From: Sialis fuliginosa
Taxonomy: Eukaryota > Arthropoda > Insecta > Megaloptera > Sialidae
Assembly (NCBI GenBank): GCA_961205875.1
Contig: OY540821.1
Coordinates: 1,922,001-1,986,000, forward strand
Reading direction: 5' to 3'
Length of the DNA: 64,000 nt
In this document: positions 46,466 through 60,272 of the stretch, one piece after another
How positions within the stretch are numbered: position 1 is the stretch's first letter
Layout: every line of letters starts with the position of its first letter
Notes under the pieces: model-generated
Told to the model about the DNA's origin: nothing
The model's input: only the letters and a program-made list of their open reading frames with translations
The model's database searches: none
Made by a program: the position numbers and the translations under genes

Positions 46466-46730
46466 AAGCTTTAAACATAAACTAAATTACACCTAAATAA
46501 ACATATAACAACAACTGCAAATCGACTCGATTTGTATTAAATCGGTCTATTTTGATAATAAACGTCTCGATTCGTACTAATAACAATCGGATCAAATTAT
46601 TTTAATTCAATTTCTTCAGTTTGGATACTTATCGGAAATTTAGTGTTTAAATGACTAGATTTGACATTATTTGATGTAATTTGAGTCAAATGATGATTTT
46701 CGACTCAATTCTTTTTTACAATTAAAAATA
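46466..46730 (+). repeat. Spacer 14 (orientation B, short form)
   Basis: Near copy of spacer 13, with CAATTTCTTCAG. Confidence 0.95.
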
Positions 46731-48183
46731 ATGTTTATGTTTATGTTGTTGTTTATGTTTAAGTTTATGTTTATGTTTATGTTTATGTTTATGTTTATGT
46801 TTATGTTTATGTTTATGTTTATGTTTATGTTTATGTTTATGTTTATGTTTATGTTTATGTTTATGTTTATGTTTATGTTTATGTTTATGTTTATGTTTAT
46901 GTTTATGTTTATGTTTATGTTTATGTTTATGTTTAAGTTTATGTTTATGTTTATGTTTATGTTTATGTTTATGTTTATGTTTATGTTTATGTTTATGTTT
47001 ATGTTTATGTTTATGTTTATGTTTATGTTTATGTTTATGTTTATGTTTATGTTTATGTTTATGTTTAAATTAATGTTTACGTTTATGTTTATGTTAATGT
47101 TTATGTTTATATTTAAGTTTATGTTTAAGTTTATGTTTAAGTTTATGTTTAAGTTTATGTTTAAATTTATGTTTCAATTTATGTTTAAATTTATGTTTAA
47201 TATGAATGTTTAAATTTAAGTTTATGTTTTAATTTATGTCTAAATTTAAACATAAATTTAAACATAAATTTAAACATAAATTTAAACATAAATTTAAACA
47301 TAAATTTTAACATAAACTTAAACATAAATTTAAACATAAATTTAAACATAAATTTAAACATAAATTAAAACATAAATTTAAACATAAATTTAAACATGAA
47401 TTTAAACATAAATTTAAACATAAATTTAAACATAAATTTAAACATAAATTTAAACATAAATTTAAACATATATTTAAACATAAATTTAAACATAAATTTA
47501 AACATAAATTAAAACATAAATTTAAACATAAATTTAAACATAAATTTAAACATAAATTTAAACATAAATTTAAACATAAATTTAAACATAAATTTAAACA
47601 TAAATTTAAACATAAACGTAAACATAAATTTAAACATAAATTTAAACATAAATTTAAACATAAATTTAAACATAAATAAAAACATAAATTTAAACATAAA
47701 TTTAAACATAAATTTAAACATAAATTTAAACATAAATTTAAACATAAATTTAAACATAAACATAAACATAAACATAAACATAAACATAAACATAAACATA
47801 AACATAAACATAAACATAAACATAAACATAAACATAAACATAAACATAAACATAAACATAAACATAAACATAAACATAAACATAAACATAAACATAAACA
47901 TAAACATAAACATAAACATAAACATAAACATAAACATAAACATAAACATAAACATAAACATAAACATAAACATAAACATAAACATAAACATAAACATAAA
48001 CATAAACATAAACATAAACATAAACATAAACATAAACATAAACATAAACATAAACATAAACATAAACATAAACATAAACATAAACATAAACATAAACATA
48101 AACATAAACATAAACATAAACATAAACATAAACATAAACATAAACATAAACATAAACATAAATATGAACATAAACATAAACAT
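46731..48183. repeat. Inverted satellite arms
   Basis: Pure TTTATG with one TTTAAG near 46933, dodecamers, flip near 47236, CATAAA dodecamers, pure CATAAA from 47755 to 48160. Confidence 0.95.
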
Positions 48184-48343
48184 AAGCTTTAAACATAAAC
48201 TAAATTACACCTAAATAAACATATAACAACAACTGCAAATCGACTCGGAAATTTAGTGTTTAAATGACTAGATTTGACATTATTTGATGTAATTTGAGTC
48301 AAATGATGATTTTCGACTCAATTCTTTTTTACAATTAAAAATA
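48184..48343 (+). repeat. Spacer 15 (orientation B), ~105-bp deletion
   Basis: AAATCGACTCG is joined directly to GAAATTTAGTG. Against spacer 12 about 105 bp are lost between two TCG sites, which is 3-bp microhomology. The satellite arms still flip around it. Confidence 0.93.
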
Positions 48344-51300
48344 ATGTTTATGTTTATGTTGTTGTTTATGTTTAAGTTTATGTTTATGTTTATGTTTATG
48401 TTTATGTTTATGTTTATGTTTATGTTTATGTTTATGTTTATGTTTAAGTTAATGTTTATGTTTATGTTTATGTTTATGTTTATGTTTATGTTTATGTTTA
48501 TGTTTATGTTTATGTTTATGTTTATGTTTATGTTTATGTTTATGTTTATGTTTATGTTTATGTTTATGTTTATGTTTATGTTTATGTTTATGTTTATGTT
48601 TAAATTTATGTTTCAATTTATGTTTAAATTAATGTTTTAATTTATGTTTAAATTTATGTTTAAATTTATGTTTAATATGAATGTTTAAATTTATGTTTAA
48701 ATTTATGTTTAATATGAATGTTTAAATTTATGTTTAATATGAATGTTTAAATTTAAGTTTATGTTTTAATTTATGTCTAAATTTAAACATAAATTTAAAC
48801 ATAAATTTAAACATAAATTTAAACATAAAATTAAACATAAATTTAAACATAAATTTAAACATAAAATTAAACATAAATTTAAACATAAATTTAAACATAA
48901 ATTTTAACATAAACTTAAACATAAATTTAAACATAAATTTAAACATAAATTTAAACATAAATTAAAACATAAATTTAAACATAAATTTAAACATGAATTT
49001 AAACATAAATTTAAACATAAATTTAAACATAAATTTAAACATAAATTTGAACATAAATTTAAACATATATTTAAACATAAATTTAAACATAAATTTAAAC
49101 ATAAATTTAAACATAAATTTAAACATAAACTTAAACATAAATTTAAACATAAATTTAAACATAAATTTAAACATAAATTTAAACATAAATTTAAACTAAA
49201 ATTAAAACATAAATTTAAACATAAATTTAAACATAAATTTAAACATAAATAAAAACATAAATTTAAACATAAATTTAAACATAAATTAAAACATAAATTT
49301 AAACATAAATTTAAACATAAATTTAAACATAAATTTAAACATTAATTTAAACATAAATAAAAACATAAATTTAAACATAAATTTAAACATAAATTTAAAC
49401 TAAAATTAAAACATAAATTTAAACTAAAATTAAAACATAAATTTAAACATAAATTTAAACATAAATTTAAACATAAATAAAAACATAAATTTAAACATAA
49501 ATTTAAACATAAATTTAAACATTAATTTAAACATAAATTTAAACATAAATTTAAACATAAATTTAAACATAAATTTAAACATAAATTTAAACATAAATTT
49601 AAACATAAATTTAAACATAAATTTAAACATAAATTTAAACATAAATTTAAACATAAATTTAAACATAAATTTAAACATAAATTTAAACATAAATTTAAAC
49701 ATAAATTTAAACATAAATTTAAACATAAATTTAAACATAAATTTAAACATAAATTTAAACATAAATTTAAACATAAATTTAAACATAAATTTAAACATAA
49801 ATTTAAACATAAATTTAAACATAAATTTAAACATAAATTTAAACATAAATTTAAACATAAATTTAAACATAAATTTAAACATAAATTTAAACATAAATTT
49901 AAACATAAATTTAAACATAAATTTAAACATAAATTTAAACATAAATTTAAACATAAATTTAAACATAAATTTAAACATAAATTTAAACTAAAATTAAAAC
50001 ATAAATTTAAACATAAATAAAAACATAAATTTAAACATAAATTTAAACATAAATTTAAACATAAATTTAAACATAAATTTAAACATAAATTTTAACATAA
50101 ACTTAAACATAAATTTAAACTAAAATTAAAACATAAATTTAAACATAAATAAAAACATAAATTTAAACATAAATTTAAACATAAATTTAAACATAAATTT
50201 AAACATAAATTTAAACATAAATTTAAACATAAATTTAAACATAAATTTAAACATTAATTTTAACATAATTTAAAACATAAATTTAAACATAAATTAAAAA
50301 ATAAATTTAAATAAAATTTAAACATAAATTTAAACATAAATTTAAACATAAATTTAAACATAAATTTAAACATAAATTAAAACATAAACTTAAACATAAA
50401 CTTAAACATAAATTTAAACATAAATTTAAACATAAATTTAAAAATAAATTTAAACATAAATTTAAATAAAATTTAAACATAAATTTAAACATAAATTTAA
50501 ACATAAATTTAAACATAAATTTAAACATAAATTTAAACATAAATTAAAACATAAACTTAAACATAAACTTAAACATAAATTTAAACATAAATTTAAACAT
50601 AAATTTAAAAATAAATTTAAACATAAATTTAAACATAAATTTAAACATAAATTTAAACATAAACTTAAACATAAATTTAAACATAAATTTAAACATAAAT
50701 TTAAACATAAATTTAAACATAAATTTAAACATAAATTTAAACATAAATTTAAACATAAATTTAAACATAAATTTAAACATAAATTTAAACATAAATTTAA
50801 ACATAAATTTAAACATAAGTTTAAACATAAATTTAAACATAAATTTAAACTAAAATTAAAACATAAATTTAAACATAAATTTAAACATAAATTTAAACAT
50901 AAATAAAAACATAAATTTAAACATAAATTTAAACATAAATTTAAACATAAATTTAAACATAAATTTAAACATAAATTTAAACATAAGTTTAAACATAAAT
51001 TTAAACATATATTTAAACATAAATTTAAACATAAATTAAAACATAAATTTAAACATAAATTTAAACTAAAATTAAAACATAAATTTAAACATAAATTTAA
51101 ACATAAATTTAAACATAAATAAAAACATAAATTTAAACATAAATTTAAACATAAATTTAAACATAAATTTAAACATAAATTTAAACATAAATTTAAACAT
51201 AAATTTTAACATAAACTTAAACATAAATTTAAACATAAATTTAAACATAAATTTAAACATAAATTAAAACATAAATTTAAACATAAATTTAAACATAAAT

Positions 51301-52088
51301 TTAAACATTTATTTAAACATAAATTTAAACTAAAATTAAAACATAAATTTAAACATAAATTTAAACATAAATTTAAACATAAATTTAAACATGTATTTAA
51401 ACATAAATTTAAACATAAATTTAAACATAAATTTAAACATAAATTTAAACATAAATTTAAACATAAATTTAAACATAAACTTAAACATAAATTTAAACAT
51501 AAATTTAAACATAAATTTAAACATAAATTAAAACATAAATTTAAACATAAATTTAAACATAAATTTTAACATATATTTAAACCTAAATTTAAACATAAAT
51601 TAAAACATAAATTTAAACATAAATTTAAACATAAATTTAAACCAAAATTAAAACATAAATTTAAACATAAATTTAAACATAAATTTAAACATAAATAAAA
51701 ACATAAATTTAAACATAAATTTAAACATAAATTTAAACTAAAATTAAAACATAAATTTAAACATAAATTTAAACATAAATTTAAACATAAACATAAACAT
51801 AAACATAAACATAAACATAAACATAAACATAAACATAAACATAAACATAAACATAAACATAAACATAAACATAAACATAAACATAAACATAAACATAAAC
51901 ATAAACATAAACATAAACATAAACATAAACATAAACATAAACATAAACATAAACATAAACATAAACATAAACATAAACATAAACATAAACATAAACATAA
52001 ACATAAACATAAACATAAACATAAACATAAACATAAACATAAACATAAACATAAACATAAACATAAACATAAACATAAACATAAACAT
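48344..52088. repeat. Inverted satellite arms, very long CATAAA side
   Basis: TTTATG to about 48775, flip, then 3.3 kb of CATAAATTTAAA dodecamers with pure CATAAA from 51785. Positions about 49527-49985 are about 38 identical dodecamers. The variants AAATAAAAACAT and TTTAAACTAAAATTAAAAC recur and outline short higher-order units. Confidence 0.93.
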
Positions 52089-52147
52089 AAGCTTTAAACA
52101 TAAACTAAATCATACACCTAAATAAACATATAACAACAACTGCAAAT
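52089..52147 (+). repeat. Spacer 16 (orientation B), severely truncated
   Basis: Only the first 59 bp remain, AAGCTTTAAACATAAACTAA to CAACAACTGCAAAT. Satellite to its right continues as CATAAA, so this is the one place in the 42-64 kb region where the arms do not flip. Confidence 0.93.
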
Positions 52148-53664
52148 AAATTTAAACATAAATTTAAACATAAATTTAAACATAAATTTAAACATAAATT
52201 TAAACATAAATTTAAACATAAATTTAAACATAAATTCAAACATAAATTTAAACATAAATTTAAACATAAATTTAAACATAAATTCAAACATAAATTTAAA
52301 CATATATTTAAACATAAATTTAAACATAAATTTAAACATAAATTTAAACATAAATTTAATCATAAATTTAAACATAAATTAAAACATAAATTTAAACATA
52401 AATTTAAACATAAATTTAAACATAAATTTAAACATAAATTTAAACATAAATTTAAACATAAATTTAAACATAAATTTAAACATAAATTTAAACATAAATT
52501 TAAACATAAATTTAAACATAAATTTAAACATAAATTTAAACATAAATTTAAACATAAATTTAAACATAAATTTAAACATAAATTTAAACATAAATTTAAA
52601 CATAAATTTAAACATAAATTTAAACATAAATTTAAAATAAAATTTTAACATAAATAAAAACATAAATTTAAACATAAATTTAAACATAAATTTAAACATA
52701 AACTTAAACATAAATTTAAACATAAATTTAAACATAAATTTAAACATAAATTTAAACATAAATTTAAACATAAATTTAAACTAAAATTAAAACATAAATT
52801 TAAACATAAATTTAAACATAAATTTAAACATAAATTTAAACATAAATTTAAACATAAATTCAAACATAAATTTAAACATAAATTTAAACATAAATTTAAA
52901 CATAAATTTAAACATAAATTTAAACATAAATTTAAACATAAATTTAAACATAAATTTAAACATAAATTTAAACATAAATTCAAACATAAATTTAAACATA
53001 AATTTAAACATAAATTTAAACATAAATTTAAACATAAATTTAAACATAAATTTAAACATAAATTTAAACATAAATTTAAACATAAATTTAAACATAAACA
53101 TAAACATAACATAAACATAAACATAAACATAAACATAAACATAAACATAAACATAAACATAAACATAAACATAAACATAAACATAAACATAAACATAAAC
53201 ATAAACATAAACATAAACATAAACATAAACATAAACATAAACATAAACATAAACATAAACATAAACATAAACATAAACATAAACATAAACATAAACATAA
53301 ACATAAACATAAACATAAACATAAACATAAACATAAACATAAACATAAACATAAACATAAACATAAACATAAACATAAACATAAACATAAACATAAACAT
53401 AAACATAAACATAAACATAAACATAAACATAAACATAAACATAAACATAAACATAAACATAAACATAAACATAAACATAAACATAAACATAAACATAAAC
53501 ATAAACATAAACATAAACATAAACATAAACATAAACATAAACATAAACATAAACATAAACATAAACATAAACATAAACATAAACATAAACATAAACATAA
53601 ACATAAACATAAACATAAACATAAACATGAACATGAACATGAACATGAACATAAACATAAACAT
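52148..53664 (-). repeat. CATAAA arm without partner
   Basis: Dodecamers, then pure CATAAA from about 53095, with one 5-bp unit near 53105 and a CATGAA block at 53627-53650 before spacer 17. Confidence 0.95.
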
Positions 53665-53930
53665 AAGCTTTAAACATAAACTAAATCATACACCTAAATA
53701 AACATATAACAACAACTGCAAATCGACTCGATTTGTATTAAATCGGTCTATTTTGATAATAAACGTCTCGATTCGTACTAATAACAATCGGATCAAATTA
53801 TTTTAATTCAATTCCTTCAGTTTGGATATTTATCGGAAATTTAGTGTTTAAATGACTAGATTTGACATTATTTGATGTAATTTGAGTCAAATGATGATTT
53901 TCGACTCAATTCTTTTTACAATTAAAAATA
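53665..53930 (+). repeat. Spacer 17 (orientation B), start of 4.58-kb repeat
   Basis: AAGCTTT type with GGATATTTATCGG. Identical-looking copies at 58246 and, with a 6-bp loss, at 62365. Confidence 0.95.
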
Positions 53931-55418
53931 ATGTTTATGTTTATGTTGTTGTTTATGTTTATGTTTATGTTTATGTTTATGTTTATGTTTATGTTTATGT
54001 TTATGTTTATGTTTATGTTTATGTTTATGTTTATGTTTATGTTTATGTTTATGTATATGTTTATGTTTATGTTTATGTTTATGTTTATGTTTATGTTTAT
54101 GTTTATGTTTATGTTTATGTTTATGTTTATGTTTATGTTTATGTATATGTTTATGTTTATGTTTATGTTTATGTTTATGTTTATGTTTATGTTTATGTTT
54201 AAGTTTATGTTTATGTTTATGTTTATGTTTATGTTTATGTTTATGTTTATGTTTATGTTTATGTTTATGTTTATGTTTATGTTTATGTTTATGTTTATGT
54301 TTATGTTTATGTTTATGTTTATGTTTATGTTTATGTTTATGTTTATGTTTATGTTTATGTTTATGTTTATGTTTATGTTTATGTTTATGTTTATGTTTAT
54401 GTTTATGTTTATGTTTATGTTTATGTTTATGTTTATGTTTATGTTTATGTTTATGTTTATGTTTATGTTTATGTTTATGTCTATGTCTATGTCTATGTTT
54501 ATGTTTATGTTTATGGTTATGTTTATGTTTATGTTTATGTTTATGTTTATGTTTATGTTTATGTTTATGTTTATGTTTATGTTTATGTTTATGTTTATGT
54601 TTATGTTTATGTTTATGTTTATGTTTATGTTTATGTTTATGTTTATGTTTATGTTTAAGTTAATGTTTACGTTTATGTTTATGTTAATGTTTATGTTTAT
54701 ATTTAAGTTTATGTTTAAGTTTATGTTTAAATTTATGTTTCAATTTATGTTTAAATTTATGTTTAAATTTATGTTTAAATTTATGTTTAAATTTATGTTT
54801 AAAATGAATGTTTAAATTTAAGTTTATGTTTTAATTTATGTCTAAATTTAAACATAAATTTAAACATAAATTTAAACATAAATTTAAACATAAATTTAAA
54901 CATAAATTTAAACATAAATTTAAACATAAATTTAAACATAAATTTAAACATAAATTTAAACATAAATTAAAACATAAATTTAAACATAAATTTAAACATA
55001 AATTTAAACATAAATTTAAACATAAATTTAAACATAAATTTAAACATAAATTTTAACATAAATTTAAACATAAATTTAAACATAAATTTAAACATAAATT
55101 TTAACATAAACTTAAACATAAATTTAAACATAAATTTAAACATAAATTTAAACATAAATTAAAACATAAACTTAAACAAAACATAAACTTTAACATAAAC
55201 ATAAACATAAACATAAACATAAACATAAACATAAACATAAACATAAACATAAACATAAACATAAACATAAACAGTAACATAAACAGTAACATAAACATAA
55301 ACATAAACATAAACATAAACATAAACATAAACATAAACATAAACATAAACATAAACATAAACATAAACATAAACATAAACATAAACATAAACATAAACAT
55401 AAACATAAACATAAACAT
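53931..55418. repeat. Inverted satellite arms
   Basis: TTTATG with markers TATATG (54053, 54143), a TCTATG triplet (54479-54496) and GGTTATG. Flip near 54837. CATAAA side with two CAGTAA units near 55271-55288. Confidence 0.95.
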
Positions 55419-55686
55419 AAGCATTAAACATAAACTAAATCATACACCTAAATAAACATATAACAACAACAGCAAATCGACTCGATTTGTATTAAATCGG
55501 TCTATTTTGATAATAAACGTCTCGATTCGTACCAATAACAATCGGATCAAATTATATTAATTCAATTCCTTCAGTTTGGATACTTATCGGAAATTTAGTG
55601 TTTAAATGACTAGATTTGACATTATTTGATGTTATTTGAGTCAAATGATGAATTTCGACTCAATTCTTTTTTACAATTAAAAATAA
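55419..55686 (+). repeat. Spacer 18 (orientation B, AAGCATT subtype)
   Basis: Second spacer subtype: AAGCATT, CGTACCAATAAC, TTATATTAATTC, GATGTTATTTGAG and GATGAATTTCGAC. It alternates with the AAGCTTT subtype. Confidence 0.95.
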
Positions 55687-58245
55687 TGTTTTTGTTTATG
55701 TTGTTGTTTATGTTTAAGTTTATGTTTATGTTTATGTTTATGTTTATGTTTATGTTTATGTTTATGTTTATGTTTATGTTTATGTTTATGTTTATGTTTA
55801 TGTTTATGTTTATGTTTAAGTTAATGTTTACGTTTATGTTTATGTTAATGCTTATGTTTATATTTAAGTTTATGTTTAAGTTCATGTTTAAATTTAAGTT
55901 TCAATTTATGTTTAAATTAATGTTTAAATTTATGTTTAAAATGAATGTTTAATTTTATGTTTATGTTTAAATTTAAGTTTATGTTTTAATTTATGTCTAA
56001 TTTTATGATTAAATTTATGTTTAAATTTAAACATATATTTAAACAAAAAAAAATTTATGATTAAATTTATGTTTAAATTTAAACATAAATTTAAACATAA
56101 ATTTAAACATAAATTTAAACATATATTTAAACATAAATTTAAACATAAATTTAAACATAAATTTAAACATAAATTTAAACATAAATTTAAACATAAATTT
56201 AAACATAAATTTAAACATAAATTTAAACTAAAATTAAAACATAAATTTAAACATAAATTTAAACATAAATTTAAACATAAATAAAAACATAAATTTAAAC
56301 ATAAATTTAAACATAAATTTAAATATAAATTTAAACATAAATTTAAACATAAATTTAAACATAAATTTTAACATAAACTTAAACATAAATTTAAACATAA
56401 ATTTGAACATAAATTTAAACATAAATTTAAACATAAATTCAAACATAAATTTAAACATAAATTTAAACATAAATTTAAACATAAATTTAAACATATATTT
56501 AAACATAAATTTAAACATAAATTTAAACATAAATTTAATCATAAATTTAAACATAAATTAAAACATAAATTTAAACATAAATTTAAACATAAATTTAAAC
56601 ATAAATTTAAACATAAATTTAAACATAAATTTAAACATAAATTTAAACATAAATTTAAACATAAATTTAAACATAAATTTAAACATAAATTTAAACATAA
56701 ATTTAAACATAAATTTAAACATAAATTTAAACATAAATTTAAACATAAATTTAAACATAAATTTAAACATAAATTTAAACATAAATTTAAACATAAATTT
56801 AAACATAAATTTAAACATAAATTTAAAAAAAAATTTAAACATAAATAAAAACATAAATTTAAACATAAATTTAAACATAAATTTAAACATAAACTTAAAC
56901 ATAAATTTAAACATAAATTTAAACATAAATTTAAACATAAATTTAAACATAAATTTAAACATAAATTTAAACTAAAATTAAAACATAAATTTAAACATAA
57001 ATTTAAACATAAATTTAAACATAAATTTAAACATAAATTTAAACATAAATTCAAACATAAATTTAAACATAAATTTAAACATAAATTTAAACATAAATTT
57101 AAACATAAATTTAAACATAAATTTAAACATAAATTTAAACATAAATTTAAACATAAATTTAAACATAAATTTAAACATAAATTTAAACATAAATTTAAAC
57201 ATAAATTTAAACATAAATTTAAACATAAATTTAAACATAAATTTAAAATAAAATTTTAACATAAATAAAAACATAAATTTAAACATAAATTTAAACATAA
57301 ATTTAAACATAAACTTAAACATAAATTTAAACATAAATTTAAACATAAATTTAAACATAAATTTAAACATAAATTTAAACATAAATTTAAACTAAAATTA
57401 AAACATAAATTTAAACATAAATTTAAACATAAATTTAAACATAAATTTAAACATAAATTTAAACATAAATTCAAACATAAATTTAAACATAAATTTAAAC
57501 ATAAATTTAAACATAAATTTAAACATAAATTTAAACATAAATTTAAACATAAATTTAAACATAAATTTAAACATAAATTTAAACATAAATTCAAACATAA
57601 ATTTAAACATAAATTTAAACATAAATTTAAACATAAATTTAAACATAAATTTAAACATAAATTTAAACATAAATTTAAACATAAATTTAAACATAAATTT
57701 AAACATAAACATAAACATAACATAAACATAAACATAAACATAAACATAAACATAAACATAAACATAAACATAAACATAAACATAAACATAAACATAAACA
57801 TAAACATAAACATAAACATAAACATAAACATAAACATAAACATAAACATAAACATAAACATAAACATAAACATAAACATAAACATAAACATAAACATAAA
57901 CATAAACATAAACATAAACATAAACATAAACATAAACATAAACATAAACATAAACATAAACATAAACATAAACATAAACATAAACATAAACATAAACATA
58001 AACATAAACATAAACATAAACATAAACATAAACATAAACATAAACATAAACATAAACATAAACATAAACATAAACATAAACATAAACATAAACATAAACA
58101 TAAACATAAACATAAACATAAACATAAACATAAACATAAACATAAACATAAACATAAACATAAACATAAACATAAACATAAACATAAACATAAACATAAA
58201 CATAAACATGAACATGAACATGAACATGAACATAAACATAAACAT
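55687..58245. repeat. Inverted satellite arms with double flip
   Basis: Short TTTATG arm, then a flip region at 55995-56100 with two copies of a TTATGATTAAATTTATG motif around an A-rich tract. It includes the perfect 34-bp palindrome 56061-56094. A long CATAAA side follows, pure from about 57707, ending with a CATGAA block at 58206-58229. Confidence 0.95.
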
Positions 58246-58511
58246 AAGCTTTAAACATAAACTAAATCATACACCTAAATAAACATATAACAACAACTGC
58301 AAATCGACTCGATTTGTATTAAATCGGTCTATTTTGATAATAAACGTCTCGATTCGTACTAATAACAATCGGATCAAATTATTTTAATTCAATTCCTTCA
58401 GTTTGGATATTTATCGGAAATTTAGTGTTTAAATGACTAGATTTGACATTATTTGATGTAATTTGAGTCAAATGATGATTTTCGACTCAATTCTTTTTAC
58501 AATTAAAAATA
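58246..58511 (+). repeat. Spacer 19 (orientation B, AAGCTTT subtype)
   Basis: Copy of spacer 17 at offset 4581. Confidence 0.95.
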
Positions 58512-60005
58512 ATGTTTATGTTTATGTTGTTGTTTATGTTTATGTTTATGTTTATGTTTATGTTTATGTTTATGTTTATGTTTATGTTTATGTTTATGTT
58601 TATGTTTATGTTTATGTTTATGTTTATGTTTATGTATATGTTTATGTTTATGTTTATGTTTATGTTTATGTTTATGTTTATGTTTATGTTTATGTTTATG
58701 TTTATGTTTATGTTTATGTATATGTTTATGTTTATGTTTATGTTTATGTTTATGTTTATGTTTATGTTTATGTTTAAGTTTATGTTTATGTTTATGTTTA
58801 TGTTTATGTTTATGTTTATGTTTATGTTTATGTTTATGTTTATGTTTATGTTTATGTTTATGTTTATGTTTATGTTTATGTTTATGTTTATGTTTATGTT
58901 TATGTTTATGTTTATGTTTATGTTTATGTTTATGTTTATGTTTATGTTTATGTTTATGTTTATGTTTATGTTTATGTTTATGTTTATGTTTATGTTTATG
59001 TTTATGTTTATGTTTATGTTTATGTTTATGTTTATGTTTATGTTTATGTTTATGTTTATGTCTATGTCTATGTCTATGTTTATGTTTATGTTTATGGTTA
59101 TGTTTATGTTTATGTTTATGTTTATGTTTATGTTTATGTTTATGTTTATGTTTATGTTTATGTTTATGTTTATGTTTATGTTTATGTTTATGTTTATGTT
59201 TATGTTTATGTTTATGTTTATGTTTAAGTTAATGTTTACGTTTATGTTTATGTTAATGTTTATGTTTATATTTAAGTTTATGTTTAAGTTTATGTTTAAA
59301 TTTATGTTTCAATTTATGTTTAAATTTATGTTTAAATTTATGTTTAAATTTATGTTTAAATTTATGTTTAAAATGAATGTTTAAATTTAAGTTTATGTTT
59401 TAATTTATGTCTAAATTTAAACATAAATTTAAACATAAATTTAAACATAAATTTAAACATAAATTTAAACATAAATTTAAACATAAATTTAAACATAAAT
59501 TTAAACATAAATTTAAACATAAATTTAAACATAAATTAAAACATAAATTTAAACATAAATTTAAACATAAATTTAAACATAAATTTAAACATAAATTTAA
59601 ACATAAATTTAAACATAAATTTTAACATAAATTTAAACATAAATTTAAACATAAATTTAAACATAAATTTTAACATAAACTTAAACATAAATTTAAACAT
59701 AAATTTAAACATAAATTTAAACATAAATTAAAACATAAACTTAAACAAAACATAAACTTTAACATAAACATAAACATAAACATAAACATAAACATAAACA
59801 TAAACATAAACATAAACATAAACATAAACATAAACATAAACATAAACAGTAACATAAACAGTAACATAAACATAAACATAAACATAAACATAAACATAAA
59901 CATAAACATAAACATAAACATAAACATAAACATAAACATAAACATAAACATAAACATAAACATAAACATAAACATAAACATAAACATAAACATAAACATA
60001 AACAT
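58512..60005. repeat. Inverted satellite arms, copy of 53931-55418
   Basis: Same markers in the same order (TATATG, TCTATG triplet, GGTTATG, flip, CAGTAA pair). Hexamer runs differ slightly in copy number. Confidence 0.95.
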
Positions 60006-60272
60006 AAGCATTAAACATAAACTAAATCATACACCTAAATAAACATATAACAACAACAGCAAATCGACTCGATTTGTATTAAATCGGTCTATTTTGATAA
60101 TAAACGTCTCGATTCGTACCAATAACAATCGGATCAAATTATATTAATTCAATTCCTTCAGTTTGGATACTTATCGGAAATTTAGTGTTTAAATGACTAG
60201 ATTTGACATTATTTGATGTTATTTGAGTCAAATGATGAATTTCGACTCAATTCTTTTTTACAATTAAAAATA
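60006..60272 (+). repeat. Spacer 20 (orientation B, AAGCATT subtype)
   Basis: Copy of spacer 18 at offset 4587. Confidence 0.95.
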
